A stretch of DNA of 32,613 nt from Cupriavidus consociatus (GTDB lineage Bacteria > Pseudomonadota > Gammaproteobacteria > Burkholderiales > Burkholderiaceae). The notes below the pieces were generated by a model, which worked only from the letters and a program-made list of their open reading frames with translations, was not told where the DNA came from and ran no database searches. The stretch lies in contig NZ_JAGIQA010000044.1 in the NCBI RefSeq assembly GCF_017814975.1, positions 1 to 32,613 of the forward strand, read 5' to 3'. Each line of letters begins with the position of its first letter. The stretch's first letter is position 1. This document shows positions 8,112 through 16,647 of the stretch, one piece after another. Both the position numbers and the translations under genes were made by a program.

Positions 8112-10547
8112 ATGAAGACCAGCATTATTGAAATAGGAGGCCTGCTGTCCGTTCTCAGTGCTCGCGGGGTCGAGAAGCAGCTCGCCCGCCTGCCCGGAGT
8201 TGTCCGGGCGGAGGTCAACTGCGTGTCCGGCAGTACCACGGTGGAATATGACGACACCATAACCAGCCTAAGCGCCATCAAGGCGAAGTTGGATGAGTGT
8301 GGCCACCATTGCCATGGCGAACTCGTGCCGCAGCACATTTGCACGCCCGAAGACCCGCCGGGCGACCTCGCCGCAAGCGGCATTGCTGGCGAACACGCGC
8401 ACACGGCAGCCCGGCTGGCTGCGCTTGGCAGACACCCGGAACATGTTCATCCGGCCACACGCGGCGCGAAAGGGAAAGCGAAGGACCACGCGGCACATGA
8501 CCACATGGCCCACGACATGGGACACGGGGCTGGCATGGACATGGGGGAGATGGTTCGCGATATGCGCAACCGCTTCTGGATTTGCCTGGTCTTCACAATT
8601 CCCATCTTTCTGTACGCCCCGATGGGGATGCGGATTCCGATGCCGTCTCCCCCGTTCGCACTGGAGATGAACCTGTGGCTGTTCCTACTGGCGAGCGCGG
8701 CCATCCTGTATCCCAGTTGGCCCTTCTTCGTGTCCGCGTGGCGCGCTCTCCTGAATGGCACGCTCAATATGGCAACGCTGGTTGTCCTGTCCGTTGGTAC
8801 GGGCTATCTGTTCAGCGTTGGGGCAACCTTCCTTTTTTCGGGCGAGCAGTTCTACGAGGCCTCGGCAGTTCTCCTGGTATTCATCCTCTTGGGCCATTGG
8901 TTGGAGATGCGTGCCCGTGCTGGTGCCTCAGATGCCATCCGTGCGCTGATGAACCTGGCTCCTCCCAAGGCTACGGTACTGCGCGATGGCCGCGAGGTCG
9001 AGATAGCCACAGCCGAGGTGAAGTTGGGAGACATCATCATCATCCGCCCCGGCAACAAGATTCCGTCGGATGGCGTGGTCATCGATGGTGTGTCCCAGGT
9101 GGACGAATCGATGCTGACCGGGGAGTCTCTTCCCGTGCGAAAGGGGCCAGGCGACAGCGTCATCGGCGCCACGATTAACAAGAGTGGCAGCTTCCGCTAT
9201 CGGGCGACGAGGGTCGGGAGTGACACCGCTCTGGCGCAAATCGTCAAGCTGGTGCAAGAGGCTCAAAACTCCAAAGCACCAGCACAGCTCCTGGCCGACC
9301 GGGCATCGCAGTGGCTCGTGCTCGCCGCTCTCGCCATTGGCATTGCGACTTTCGTCATCTGGTATGGGTGGTTAGGCCAGACCTTGCTGTTTGCCATGAC
9401 CCTCACCATTACGGTCTTCGTGATTGCCTGTCCCGATGCGCTCGGGCTGGCAACCCCGATGGCGGTCATGGTCGGGACGGGCCTGGGGGCCATGAACGGC
9501 ATCCTGTTCAAAAATGCTTCCGCCTTGGAGGATGCCACCAAGTTGAACGTGGTCGTCTTCGACAAGACTGGTACCTTGACCATGGGCGAACCGGAGGTCG
9601 TGGACCTCCATACTCCGCCTGATGTGGACGTGAATGCCATGCTTGCCGTCGCGGCCTCCGTTGAGCAAGGGTCGGAGCATCCACTGGCTCAAGCTATCCT
9701 CAAGCGCGCCGGCACGCTGGCAAGGCCGCTAGCCACCGGGTTCAGCAATATCGACGGTATGGGGGCCAAAGCGGAGGTCGAAGGGAAACTGGCGCTGCTT
9801 GGCAACCGCAAGCTGATGGCCTCACAAGGTGTTGACATGAACGGACTGACGGAGAAGGCCGACCTGATGCAAGGGGCGGGCCGAACAGTCATTCATGTCG
9901 CACACGGCGGCCAATTGATTGGCCTGATTGCCATCGCGGACGCACCTCGGCCGACTTCAGCCGCAGCCGTCAAGAAGCTGCGCGAACGGGGCGTACAGGT
10001 GGCGATGCTGACCGGGGACAACAAGGCCACGGCCGAACGTATCGCAGCGGGTCTGGGCATCGAGTTAGTGCTCTCAGATGTGTTGCCTGGACAAAAGGCC
10101 GAAAAGGTCAAGGAACTGCAGGCACAAGGCAAGAAAGTCGGCATGGTTGGCGACGGCATTAACGACGCGCCTGCATTGACCCAAGCGGACGTTGGCTTTG
10201 CCATTGGCGCCGGCACTGACGTGGCGATGGAAAGTGCCGATATCGTGCTGATGAAGAGTGACCCGTTCGACGTGGTCGGGGCCATCGAGCTGTCTCGCGC
10301 GACGTTGCGGAAGATGCATCAGAATCTGTGGTGGGCGGTCGCCTACAATCTCATCGCTTTTCCATTGGCGGCGGGCGTGCTGTACCCCTTCACCTTGAGC
10401 CCAGCGATTGCTGCGCTGTCCATGTCCGGCAGCTCTGCATTGGTAGCGGTCAATGCGCTGTTGCTCAAGCGCACCAAGCTCGCGGGTATTCGCGCCCCAT
10501 CATCGCCAGTGTCGCCTTCAGATGTGGCTGCGCCACTGGCCAGTTGA
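8112..10547 (+). CDS. P1B-type heavy-metal ATPase with CPD motif and degenerate HMA domain
   Basis: An 811-residue metal-exporting P-type ATPase, the last gene of the operon. The N-terminal ferredoxin-like HMA fold is recognisable (residues 1-65) but the metal-binding GMTCxxC is replaced by GLLSVLS (10-16), leaving no CxxC. A His/Met-rich linker (about 110-146: HPEHVH, HAAHDHMAHDMGHG) may take over metal capture. Core motifs are TGES (336-339), CPD (440-442) in place of CPC, DKTGT with D484, SEHPLA and GDGINDAP; YN and MSGSS are present in the last two helices. CPD-type pumps form a separate P1B group whose substrate is less well established than that of CPC pumps. The start is supported by GAGGA upstream. 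Copper or silver export is the best guess from context. Confidence 0.93.
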   Translation: MKTSIIEIGGLLSVLSARGVEKQLARLPGVVRAEVNCVSGSTTVEYDDTITSLSAIKAKLDECGHHCHGELVPQHICTPEDPPGDLAASGIAGEHAHTAARLAALGRHPEHVHPATRGAKGKAKDHAAHDHMAHDMGHGAGMDMGEMVRDMRNRFWICLVFTIPIFLYAPMGMRIPMPSPPFALEMNLWLFLLASAAILYPSWPFFVSAWRALLNGTLNMATLVVLSVGTGYLFSVGATFLFSGEQFYEASAVLLVFILLGHWLEMRARAGASDAIRALMNLAPPKATVLRDGREVEIATAEVKLGDIIIIRPGNKIPSDGVVIDGVSQVDESMLTGESLPVRKGPGDSVIGATINKSGSFRYRATRVGSDTALAQIVKLVQEAQNSKAPAQLLADRASQWLVLAALAIGIATFVIWYGWLGQTLLFAMTLTITVFVIACPDALGLATPMAVMVGTGLGAMNGILFKNASALEDATKLNVVVFDKTGTLTMGEPEVVDLHTPPDVDVNAMLAVAASVEQGSEHPLAQAILKRAGTLARPLATGFSNIDGMGAKAEVEGKLALLGNRKLMASQGVDMNGLTEKADLMQGAGRTVIHVAHGGQLIGLIAIADAPRPTSAAAVKKLRERGVQVAMLTGDNKATAERIAAGLGIELVLSDVLPGQKAEKVKELQAQGKKVGMVGDGINDAPALTQADVGFAIGAGTDVAMESADIVLMKSDPFDVVGAIELSRATLRKMHQNLWWAVAYNLIAFPLAAGVLYPFTLSPAIAALSMSGSSALVAVNALLLKRTKLAGIRAPSSPVSPSDVAAPLAS

Positions 10548-10761
10548 GCGGTGTACCGTGGACGTGGATACGAGAGGCCAGAAGCTCATGCGCGGAAGCG
10601 CGGTGCGGCTGCCGGCCCATGCCAGGCATACCAGAAGGCTTAGCCGGCTCGTATTGGCAGTTTCCTAGACATTCTGGAAAACGAGCGCGCGCTACATGCT
10701 ACATGCCGGCTCGGCGCTCGTGGTCGAGGATGTTCCGATGCAGCCAGCATCTGCCCGCGGC

Positions 10762-11259
10762 CTATTGGACGACAACAGTTCCTCTCTCGCCGGCATCATA
10801 ATGACCCGGTAGCAGGCAGGCGAAGGTGACCGTACCGAACTTTGTGAACTCCCAGATAATCTCGCTGGACTTCCCCGCATCGACCGTGATGCCGTTCGGC
10901 AATGCAAGCGCCTTTCCGGGGGCCTGCATCCTCGTGTGATAGAGCTCCAACAACTGGCTTTCGGTTCCTAGCACCATCTCGTGCTTCACGTTGCCAGCGT
11001 TGTTCACAACGAAACGTATTGTCTCGCCTCTTTTTACCGCAATTGTCGACGGGGTGAAGTGTGTGCCTTCACCTACCTCCAGCGCGACAGTGCGGCTTAT
11101 CCTGCGTGGGTCGCCTGGCTTGCCAACTGCCGTAACCCCCCCGCCGCCGTGGCCATGACTGTGCCACCATTCTGACTCGTCGCCAGCGGCATAGACGAGC
11201 CCCGGTAGCACCACAGCCAGTACAAAGCCAGCCACTTGAGAGGCCATCGCCAGTTTCAT
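10762..11259 (-). CDS. periplasmic cupredoxin (plastocyanin/azurin-like)
   Basis: A 165-residue secreted blue-copper-type protein. Residues 1-24 form a Sec signal peptide (cleavage near VYAA-GD). A His-rich patch follows (WWHSHGHGGGG, 31-41), then the cupredoxin beta-barrel with copper ligands H93 (VKHEMVLG), C148 and H153 (FACLLPGHYDAG). The axial methionine usually found five residues after this histidine is a glutamate (E158 in AGERG), so the copper site would be atypical. GGAGGAA stands 7 nt before the ATG. It is transcribed toward the ATPase operon and belongs functionally with it: cupredoxins of this type accompany copper export systems and bind or oxidise periplasmic Cu(I). The fold and location are secure; the exact role is inference. 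Confidence 0.9.
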   Translation of the reverse strand: MKLAMASQVAGFVLAVVLPGLVYAAGDESEWWHSHGHGGGGVTAVGKPGDPRRISRTVALEVGEGTHFTPSTIAVKRGETIRFVVNNAGNVKHEMVLGTESQLLELYHTRMQAPGKALALPNGITVDAGKSSEIIWEFTKFGTVTFACLLPGHYDAGERGTVVVQ

Positions 11260-11295
11260 TGAGCTATTCCTCCGCCTGGTACGAGCCTTTAAGAC

Positions 11296-11505
11296 TCATC
11301 GTCTCAGAGTCCACCCGAGGGAAAAGGCGATGCTCAAGTTTACCGTACCCGCCACCAGCCCTTTCAGGCACGCGATAACCACCGCGTCATTGGTTGATAC
11401 CTTCCGGCTCAGATTGTTACCGATGGCCCAGCAGGCGCCGGTCGGCACGCCGACGGCTCCCGGCTGCCACAATAGGCGCACCCCACTGGCGACGATGGTC
11501 ACCAT
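11296..11505 (-). pseudogene. EamA/DMT-family transporter fragment
   Basis: A 69-codon remnant matching the middle of an EamA-type drug/metabolite transporter: WQPGAVGVPTGACWAIGNNLSRKVSTNDAVVIACLKGLVAGTVNLSIAFSLG, where GACxCWAIxNNLTRKVS...KGLVAG is characteristic. Both the upstream and downstream helices of this ten-TM family are missing, and the frame ends shortly after. It has no ribosome binding site and sits between two copper-binding periplasmic proteins, so it is debris from an earlier rearrangement. Confidence 0.65.
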
Positions 11506-11601
11506 TCCGAGGAAGACAAGCGAATATCGCGCGTAGTTCCAAGTTGCATGAGGCTCGCGCTCCGCCTGCAGATCGGCGGAGTACGCGAGCTCTGTCCCCC
11601 G

Positions 11602-12162
11602 TTACTTGCCCTTCGTCGCACCCGGGCCCATGCCTGCGCCGGGACCCATCCCAGACCCCATGCCAGGACCCATGCCGCCGCCCATCATGCCTTGATTGTC
11701 CATCATCATCGGCATCACTTCCTGCATGAAGGCCATGTGCTGGCCCACCATGTTGTGACACATTTGCATCTGGGCCGGTGTGGCTTGGCCTTGACCCTTG
11801 CCTGGACCGGCCATCCCCATAGCCATCATATCTTTGTGCATAATGGCCATGGCGTCCTGCATGACCTTGTTGCGCTCAGCAATCAAGGCTTGGCGCTCTT
11901 CCTGCGTATTCGCCCGCGACAGCCTCTCGCGGATTGCACGAAGGTGGGCAACCTGTGCGTCGAGGTCAGCGTTTCCAGTGGCTTGAGAAGGAGCGGCCGG
12001 TGCGGCTGCTGGTGCCGGCTTCTTAGCCGGCTTCTTGGCTTCTTCCTTGGGGTGGTGCTGCTCGTGGTCGGCGTCCGTCGACGGCGAAGCGGAGAAGACC
12101 CCAGGCGCCCAGGAAAGGGTAGCAGCAGCGAGGAGGATGGGAAGGCGGCGGAAGTGGACCAT
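11602..12162 (-). CDS. periplasmic Met/His-rich protein, probable copper binding
   Basis: The start at 12162 is chosen because AGGAG at 12170-12174 lies 7 nt before it; a longer in-frame ATG at 12177 overlaps that site. The 186-residue product has a signal peptide (RRLPILLAAATLSWAPGVFSA), an Ala/Pro/Lys linker (KKPAKKPAPAAAPAAP), a helical segment (about 65-105) and a tail dense in methionine (MQDAMAIMHKDMMAMGM, MPMMMDNQGMMGGGMGPGM). Methionine and histidine clusters like these bind Cu(I) in periplasmic copper-tolerance proteins. The helical part recalls CpxP/Spy-like or DUF305-like proteins, but I cannot assign a family. It faces the ATPase operon with the cupredoxin and probably forms the periplasmic arm of the same resistance block. 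Confidence 0.82.
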   Translation of the reverse strand: MVHFRRLPILLAAATLSWAPGVFSASPSTDADHEQHHPKEEAKKPAKKPAPAAAPAAPSQATGNADLDAQVAHLRAIRERLSRANTQEERQALIAERNKVMQDAMAIMHKDMMAMGMAGPGKGQGQATPAQMQMCHNMVGQHMAFMQEVMPMMMDNQGMMGGGMGPGMGSGMGPGAGMGPGATKGK

Positions 12163-12182
12163 ACGAAAGCTCCTCATATCTA

Positions 12183-13021
12183 AAGGGAGAGAACTTGCTA
12201 TGGACTATACGCCACGTGATTGCTGGCAAATTGATACGAATCAATAGAAAGTCCGGATTCAAGGCAAACGAGTAGAAGCTGCAGAAATTGCTGCACGGCA
12301 GTTCTGCCTCCTGGTACGGAAGTGGATCTTTCAGCGACCCCGCTATGAACGCGGGTCACGGATGGAACTCGCCGCGCTGGCGCAAGACGTCAGCCGACCG
12401 TGAGCTAGGTATCTACATAGGCGCGGCATACTGGTTCACGGCGTCCACCTCATTCGCCAATCCAGCGGCAGCATTCGGACGAATGCTGAGCAACAGTTTT
12501 GCTGGAATTGCACCAGGCAGCGCCCCGGCCTTCGTCATCTCAGAGTGTGTTGGGCAGCGGTCCGGCTGATGTTGCATCGGTTGCTGGAACCACGCCTGAC
12601 GCGATCGAGGTGTTCAAATGCCATTGAATCATCGGGCGAGCATTAGATCAACGTCTTCGAAATCAGGATGGCTCGTGGCAGCCGCACCAAGGCGAGATCG
12701 TCAAATGGCTGGCCTTCTTGAGCGATTTTCGTGTGTGTCCGCTTCTGCGGATAGCGGCCGCAATACTGCGGCAAGGCGAACGGCTGAGATGGGTCGGGAA
12801 GTGACCAGCGGGTAGCGACAGCTCGTCTCGTGACAGTCCGGGGGCGATCGACTGGAAGACGCAGTCAGTGCTGGACGAACTCGTAGCTTGGGGGCTGACA
12901 CTTGACCAGGATCAGGCGAGGCCTCGTCCAGCTTCGCTACACTTTGCCAGTTGTAGTGCAACGTGCGCCCGACTGATCTTGATGGACAGGTCTTTAAGTC
13001 GTCTTCGCCCCCGCCTCCGCC
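12183..13021. other. gene-poor stretch with relics
   Basis: Apart from the aquaporin fragment, no intact gene is supported here. A 50-codon + strand stretch around 12648-12798 reads like real protein (WQPHQGEIVKWLAFLSDF, then CPLLRIAAAILRQGERLRW) and may be a further relic, but I do not recognise it. The whole stretch looks like eroded coding DNA between the copper block and the YitT gene. Confidence 0.4.
12402..12569 (+). pseudogene. aquaporin/MIP channel fragment
   Basis: The frame from 12402 reads LGIYIGAAYWFTASTS then FANPAAAFGRMLSNSFAGIAPGSAPAFV. This matches the C-terminal half of MIP-family channels of the kind found in arsenic-resistance operons (AYWFTASTSFANPAVT...SDTFAGIAP), including the second NPA-type loop, here degenerate as NPAAAFGR. 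The N-terminal half and the final helix are missing, so it is a relic. No arsenic genes remain nearby. Confidence 0.6.
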
Positions 13022-13627
13022 ATGAAGCCTGCTATCACCCAACACACCCCCATAGAGAACTTGCAGGCGCTGCTTATAGGCACATTGCTTGTTGCACTGG
13101 CGGTATCCATGTTCAAACAGGCAGGTTTGCTGTCGGGCGGCACGGCTGGTCTGGCATTCCTTGCCCATTACCTTGGCGGCATGCCGTTCAGCCTGGCATT
13201 CTTCGTCTTGAACCTGCCCTTTTACTGGCTTGCGTGGAAATACATGGGCAGGACGTTTACCGTCCGGACGTTCGTAGCCGTGCTGTTGTTCTCCGTCGAA
13301 GCCGACTTGCTGCCGCGCTGGCTCGGCTTCGCCACGCTCGATCCCACGCTTGCCGCAATACTGGGGGGCGCACTATTGGGCAACGGATTCCTGATTCTGT
13401 TCCGGCACAAGGCGAGCCTTGGCGGTGTCGGCATCCTTGCGCTCGTGCTTCAGGAACGGCACAACTGGCGTGCCGGCCATATCCAGATGGCGGTGGATGC
13501 GGCGATCGTCGCAGCGGCGCTCCTGACCGTTCCTTGGCCGCGCGTCGCTCTCTCCATCCTCGGTGCCGTTGTCCTCAACTTTGTGTTGGCAACCAACCAC
13601 CGCCCGGGTCGCTACGTGGTCCAGTGA
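13022..13627 (+). CDS. YitT family membrane protein
   Basis: A 201-residue inner-membrane protein with about five helices. The N-terminal signature QALLIGTLLVALAVSMFKQAGLLSGGTAGLAFLAHYLGG and the glycine-rich ILGGALLGNGFLILFRHKASLGGVGILALVLQ are typical of the YitT/UPF0750 family in its short proteobacterial form, which lacks the C-terminal DUF2179 domain. The function of the family is not established. There is no clear ribosome binding site before the ATG at 13022. The gene stands alone, with relics on both sides. Confidence 0.88.
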   Translation: MKPAITQHTPIENLQALLIGTLLVALAVSMFKQAGLLSGGTAGLAFLAHYLGGMPFSLAFFVLNLPFYWLAWKYMGRTFTVRTFVAVLLFSVEADLLPRWLGFATLDPTLAAILGGALLGNGFLILFRHKASLGGVGILALVLQERHNWRAGHIQMAVDAAIVAAALLTVPWPRVALSILGAVVLNFVLATNHRPGRYVVQ

Positions 13628-14095
13628 CCAGTGACCATGGCTGGCGGATTCTCTCAGCCATCTACCAGTGGGAGCGAATCTGCTCACACAGTCATTGCTA
13701 GTCTGGTTCCCTAGCGCCAAAGCATCGCCGAATCACTATCTCGTTGCAGAAAGCTTGAACGAGGATTGAACCAGAGAGCGGCTACCGGAGGTCAGGAATC
13801 GGCCAGACACCGTCAATCACCTCCGTTGGAAAGTCCCGGCAAATGCCCCCTCATAAAAAGTGTCAACCTGGCTGGACGCCACTCCGCCGGCACCGGCCAC
13901 GTAGGCGGCGTCGAGCACGCTGCCGGTCCCTTGTCGCCGACTCCACCCCGTTCTGGTGCATCTGCCGCCCCAAGCGCATTGGCACCGAGAAGCTGACGGT
14001 GTAGCGGCCGAAACGCCGCGGGCGTGTGGGCTTGTCACGTCAGAGTGTCGCCGTAATAATGAAAGCGGTTCTCCAACGGCGCCTTACATCACGAT
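13628..14095. other. stretch without supported genes
   Basis: No open frame in this 468-bp interval has family features, a ribosome binding site or convincing codon structure. A - strand frame ending at 13817 has a plausible-looking tail (DTFYEGAFAGTFQRR) that could be a coding remnant, but I cannot assign it. I saw no RNA gene or strong terminator. Confidence 0.4.
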
Positions 14096-14461
14096 ATGAC
14101 CAAAGCCCGACGTCTCAGGCTCACGGCAGCGGCCATGGGGCCTGAGTTATCCGAAGCCGAGTATGTCCACCAGGCGTTGGAGCAATTCAAGGCCTTCAGC
14201 CTGATCCCGGGGATCGTCGGGCCCTACATGGCTGAATCATTGGTCTGGCAGGACGTCAGGTACTACTACGTTCATGCCCGGGACTACATCGGCCAACGCC
14301 GTCTCATTGAGGTGTTTGTCGTAACCGACCAGCGAAAACTCGAACCGGTGCTGGCATTTCAATACCCGCCGCCCTTTCGCGGGCTGTTCCCCGACGATTT
14401 TGCGCTGCTTCACAGCGACGCCCCATGGGCGGAGGCAACCGACGTCCAAGAACGCGCTTAA
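14096..14461 (+). CDS. hypothetical protein
   Basis: A 121-residue soluble protein of no family I recognise. Its composition is protein-like throughout: an N-terminal helix (EAEYVHQALEQFKAF), then an alternating beta-rich region (VWQDVRYYYVHARDYIGQRRLIEVFVVTDQRKLEPVLAFQYPPPF) suggesting a small alpha/beta fold. There are no signal peptide, TM or cysteine motifs. It is followed 42 nt later by another short unknown ORF in the same direction, so the two may form a pair. No good ribosome binding site is visible. Confidence 0.55.
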   Translation: MTKARRLRLTAAAMGPELSEAEYVHQALEQFKAFSLIPGIVGPYMAESLVWQDVRYYYVHARDYIGQRRLIEVFVVTDQRKLEPVLAFQYPPPFRGLFPDDFALLHSDAPWAEATDVQERA

Positions 14462-14503
14462 CGCTGGGACTTGCTCGCTCCCGAGCACTTACAGATCTCC
14501 ACC

Positions 14504-14755
14504 ATGCCGCTAGCCATTTTTGAGAACAGCCCGCTGGAGCTCACTACCATCCTGCTTCGGCACCACGGCATCCACCGCGGGCTGTGGAGCTTGACTGTGA
14601 ATTTTCACGTTCAAGGCACAAATATTCGCCAGGTAGACCTTAATGGTGCTGCGTTCCCAGGCGCTCTACTGGCTGTCCGAAGCATCGGGATCAGGCAGGT
14701 TGATGTTCCGGATGCTCTCACGGTCGACGCTGCGGCTGTAAATCCGGCGCCCTGA
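14504..14755 (+). CDS. hypothetical protein
   Basis: An 83-residue product (MPLAIFENSPLELTTILLRHHGIHRGLWSL as the N-terminal part is listed only in outline here). The sequence looks genuinely coding, with a helix followed by beta-strand-like segments (GLWSLTVNFHVQGTNI, ALLAVRSIGIRQV) and an acidic tail ending DALTVDAAAVNPAP. I recall similar unnamed proteins in Burkholderiales but cannot name a family or function. The start is uncertain because no ribosome binding site is seen; an upstream in-frame start at 14471 is possible. Confidence 0.5.
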   Translation: MPLAIFENSPLELTTILLRHHGIHRGLWSLTVNFHVQGTNIRQVDLNGAAFPGALLAVRSIGIRQVDVPDALTVDAAAVNPAP

Positions 14756-15570
14756 TTCTCGGAGCGGGCTCAGAATTTCCACATAATCCGCGTGCGGCTC
14801 GTAGTGACGAAAGTCTGCTCATCGGCCAACTTGACCGTTCAGCCATGCATAGCCGGTTGACGCAGAATTGTCGCTACGGCATTAGCGCCGCACCGGCACC
14901 TTGCGGATGACCGCCTGGGGTTGTTCGATGCCTGCCCACAGGCGCCACCGCGTCTCACCGTCCGGCGGACTACCGAAGGCAAAAGCGCTGCCGTGACGGA
15001 ATACTTTCGTTATCGTGAAATTACGAAGGTCCCCTCTTCTGCCGACCACGGTGGCCAGGCCAGGCGGGCAAATCGAAAACAATCCAAGCCATCTCGCTCA
15101 GCGCTTGCCGCTGGAAGTCGCCAACCGCCAGCTTTGCGCAAGCGGCGTGATTGGTGGAAGCTCTCCGAGTCAAGACTCCCGACAACGAACGCGTGGTAGC
15201 GCGTCATTAGCCTCGGTGTCCGCGCGCCTGTGCCGATTCTGCAGGCGTCGATGCAGCGTCTCGCAGCGGATCAACATCCTTTCCGCAGGAGCCTCCTCCG
15301 CGTCAGCTAAGTCAGCTTGCGCGGCGAATTGCAGATAGACTTGCCGCGAGACAACGGCGATGATGACCAGGATGGCGCCGATGCCAAGCATTCGGACAAC
15401 GATGCGGAGGGTTGGCGCCATGGCGACATTGCACGGGATCAGCAAGAGGCGATAGTCGGTGAGACTACACGAGGCGGTCGCGCGACGGTGTCACGCGTTG
15501 GCAGGATTGACACAATCCGTTTTGCCGCGGCGGCGGCATTGCGCGCTAACCGCACGGCGGTGCTGAAAAT
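14756..15570. other. eroded stretch with no clear gene
   Basis: Coding-like segments occur on the - strand in three different frames between 14882 and 15445, for example an N-terminal TM segment near 15421-15370 and KLAVGDFQRQALSEMAWIVF near 15110. No single frame runs through. This is what a frameshifted, decaying gene would look like, but no family is recognisable. Confidence 0.35.
15170..15421 (-). CDS. possible single-TM hypothetical protein or gene remnant
   Basis: An 83-residue frame beginning MAPTLRIVVRMLG, with one strong membrane helix (about 5-24, LRIVVRMLGIGAILVIIAVVS) followed by a charged helical stretch (QFAAQADLADAEEAPAER, then HRRLQNRHRR). There is no ribosome binding site, and the frame ends while coding-like sequence seems to continue in other frames, so it may be the 5' part of a broken gene rather than a complete protein. 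No family is recognised. Confidence 0.3.
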   Translation of the reverse strand: MAPTLRIVVRMLGIGAILVIIAVVSRQVYLQFAAQADLADAEEAPAERMLIRCETLHRRLQNRHRRADTEANDALPRVRCRES

Positions 15571-15816
15571 ATGTCCCGAAAATCGATCGAAGCCTTAGCG
15601 AGCGGGCACTACTGGGCCGTGCCCCACGCCCCGTCCCCCCTGGACGGCAGCAACGGCCACGATGAGGTCTTCCCCGGCGCCGACTGCGTCAGTGACGGCA
15701 AGTGGGTCAGCTTCTACAAAGACGGGCAAGAAGTGTGGGCGTGCAACGCCGTGTATGCGGCCGCCCACTTCGACTTTTCTGCCGTGCCCAACGCCGGCGC
15801 GTCGACGGCTGGCTGA
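15571..15816 (+). CDS. small hypothetical protein
   Basis: An 81-residue frame starting MSRKSIEALASGHYW. Segments such as DGKWVSFYKDGQEVWACNAVYAAAHFDF look like real protein with strand-turn-strand character, but the family is unknown. No ribosome binding site, TM or signal peptide is seen. It lies alone between eroded DNA and the DUF4145 gene, so confidence is limited. Confidence 0.4.
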   Translation: MSRKSIEALASGHYWAVPHAPSPLDGSNGHDEVFPGADCVSDGKWVSFYKDGQEVWACNAVYAAAHFDFSAVPNAGASTAG

Positions 15817-15966
15817 GGTGCCGGCGCCGATCGGCAGACGCCCCTGCCCTACGCCGCCACGCAAACCTAACATCCACCGCTACAGCAAAATTATTGAGTA
15901 CGGGTGTTATGTTCAGTATTATCATGATAGTCATGGCTAGGTCGAGGACGCTGCCCCAGATGCCGG

Positions 15967-16647
15967 CTACTCATCGAATTCAAGTTCAGCTTTCTTCGGA
16001 AGAATGTAGACGTCGTTCAGCACATGCTCAACGATGTCCATCGCTAGACCAAGCTGCTTATCGCTATGAGGTTTGACCTCATGTGCAGCGGCGTTCCCCA
16101 GCGTGCGAATCTTATGAAGAATGACAACCTGAGGTGGCGTCAACACACCTTCGTCTTTCAGGTTATCGAGCTTGGCATACAGGTCCTTACCAGTTGCCTT
16201 CTTTTCTTTGCAGACGGTCTCCAGAAGTGCTCGGAGACCAATACCCGCCAGGACCGGGGCCGGATTTGACATGGCCATTAGCGTCTCGTCGTATATCCGA
16301 CGAACGTTTTGCGGCAGGTAGTGAACGTCACCTCCTAGCCCTTTTCTCCCCTCGAGACGAGTCGGATATAGTTTCTCTACTACCCCCCACTCAGTTCCAT
16401 CTTCTTCCTGGTGGTAGTCCTCCGAATTCGAACTCTCACTGCGGAAGGAGACAGTCTTGCATCCCTGACACTGCACCACCTGATAGTCCTCTGCCCATGA
16501 ATAAGAGTAATGTTCGTCCCCCTCATCACCGCGTACATCAACTGAAACTAACACCTTGTGCGTCGTTTTTCCAACGCATTTGATGCATGGCAATTGATGC
16601 TCTTTACCTGCGGTCTTATTTGTCAGATGTTGAACGTTGTGTGGCAT
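15967..16647 (-). CDS. DUF4145 domain protein with N-terminal zinc ribbon
   Basis: A 226-residue soluble protein. Two CxxC pairs (C21/C24 and C60/C63) form a probable zinc ribbon at the N-terminus. The DUF4145 domain follows at about 110-210: LPQNVRRIYDETLMAM, GIGLRALLETVC, KLDNLKDEGVLT and HKIRTLGNAAAHE, the last two being the usual hallmark. DUF4145 is common in restriction-modification and other defence neighbourhoods, where it may act as a helical RNA- or protein-binding module; its function is not settled. Here it lies downstream of a DUF4062 gene on the same strand with a 327-bp gap. No clear ribosome binding site is seen. Confidence 0.88.
   Translation of the reverse strand: MPHNVQHLTNKTAGKEHQLPCIKCVGKTTHKVLVSVDVRGDEGDEHYSYSWAEDYQVVQCQGCKTVSFRSESSNSEDYHQEEDGTEWGVVEKLYPTRLEGRKGLGGDVHYLPQNVRRIYDETLMAMSNPAPVLAGIGLRALLETVCKEKKATGKDLYAKLDNLKDEGVLTPPQVVILHKIRTLGNAAAHEVKPHSDKQLGLAMDIVEHVLNDVYILPKKAELEFDE

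Noticed and set aside
13022..13701. Alternative + strand frame over the YitT gene
   Set aside because: It is a shadow frame; the YitT-family helices and glycine motifs are in the 13022-13627 frame.
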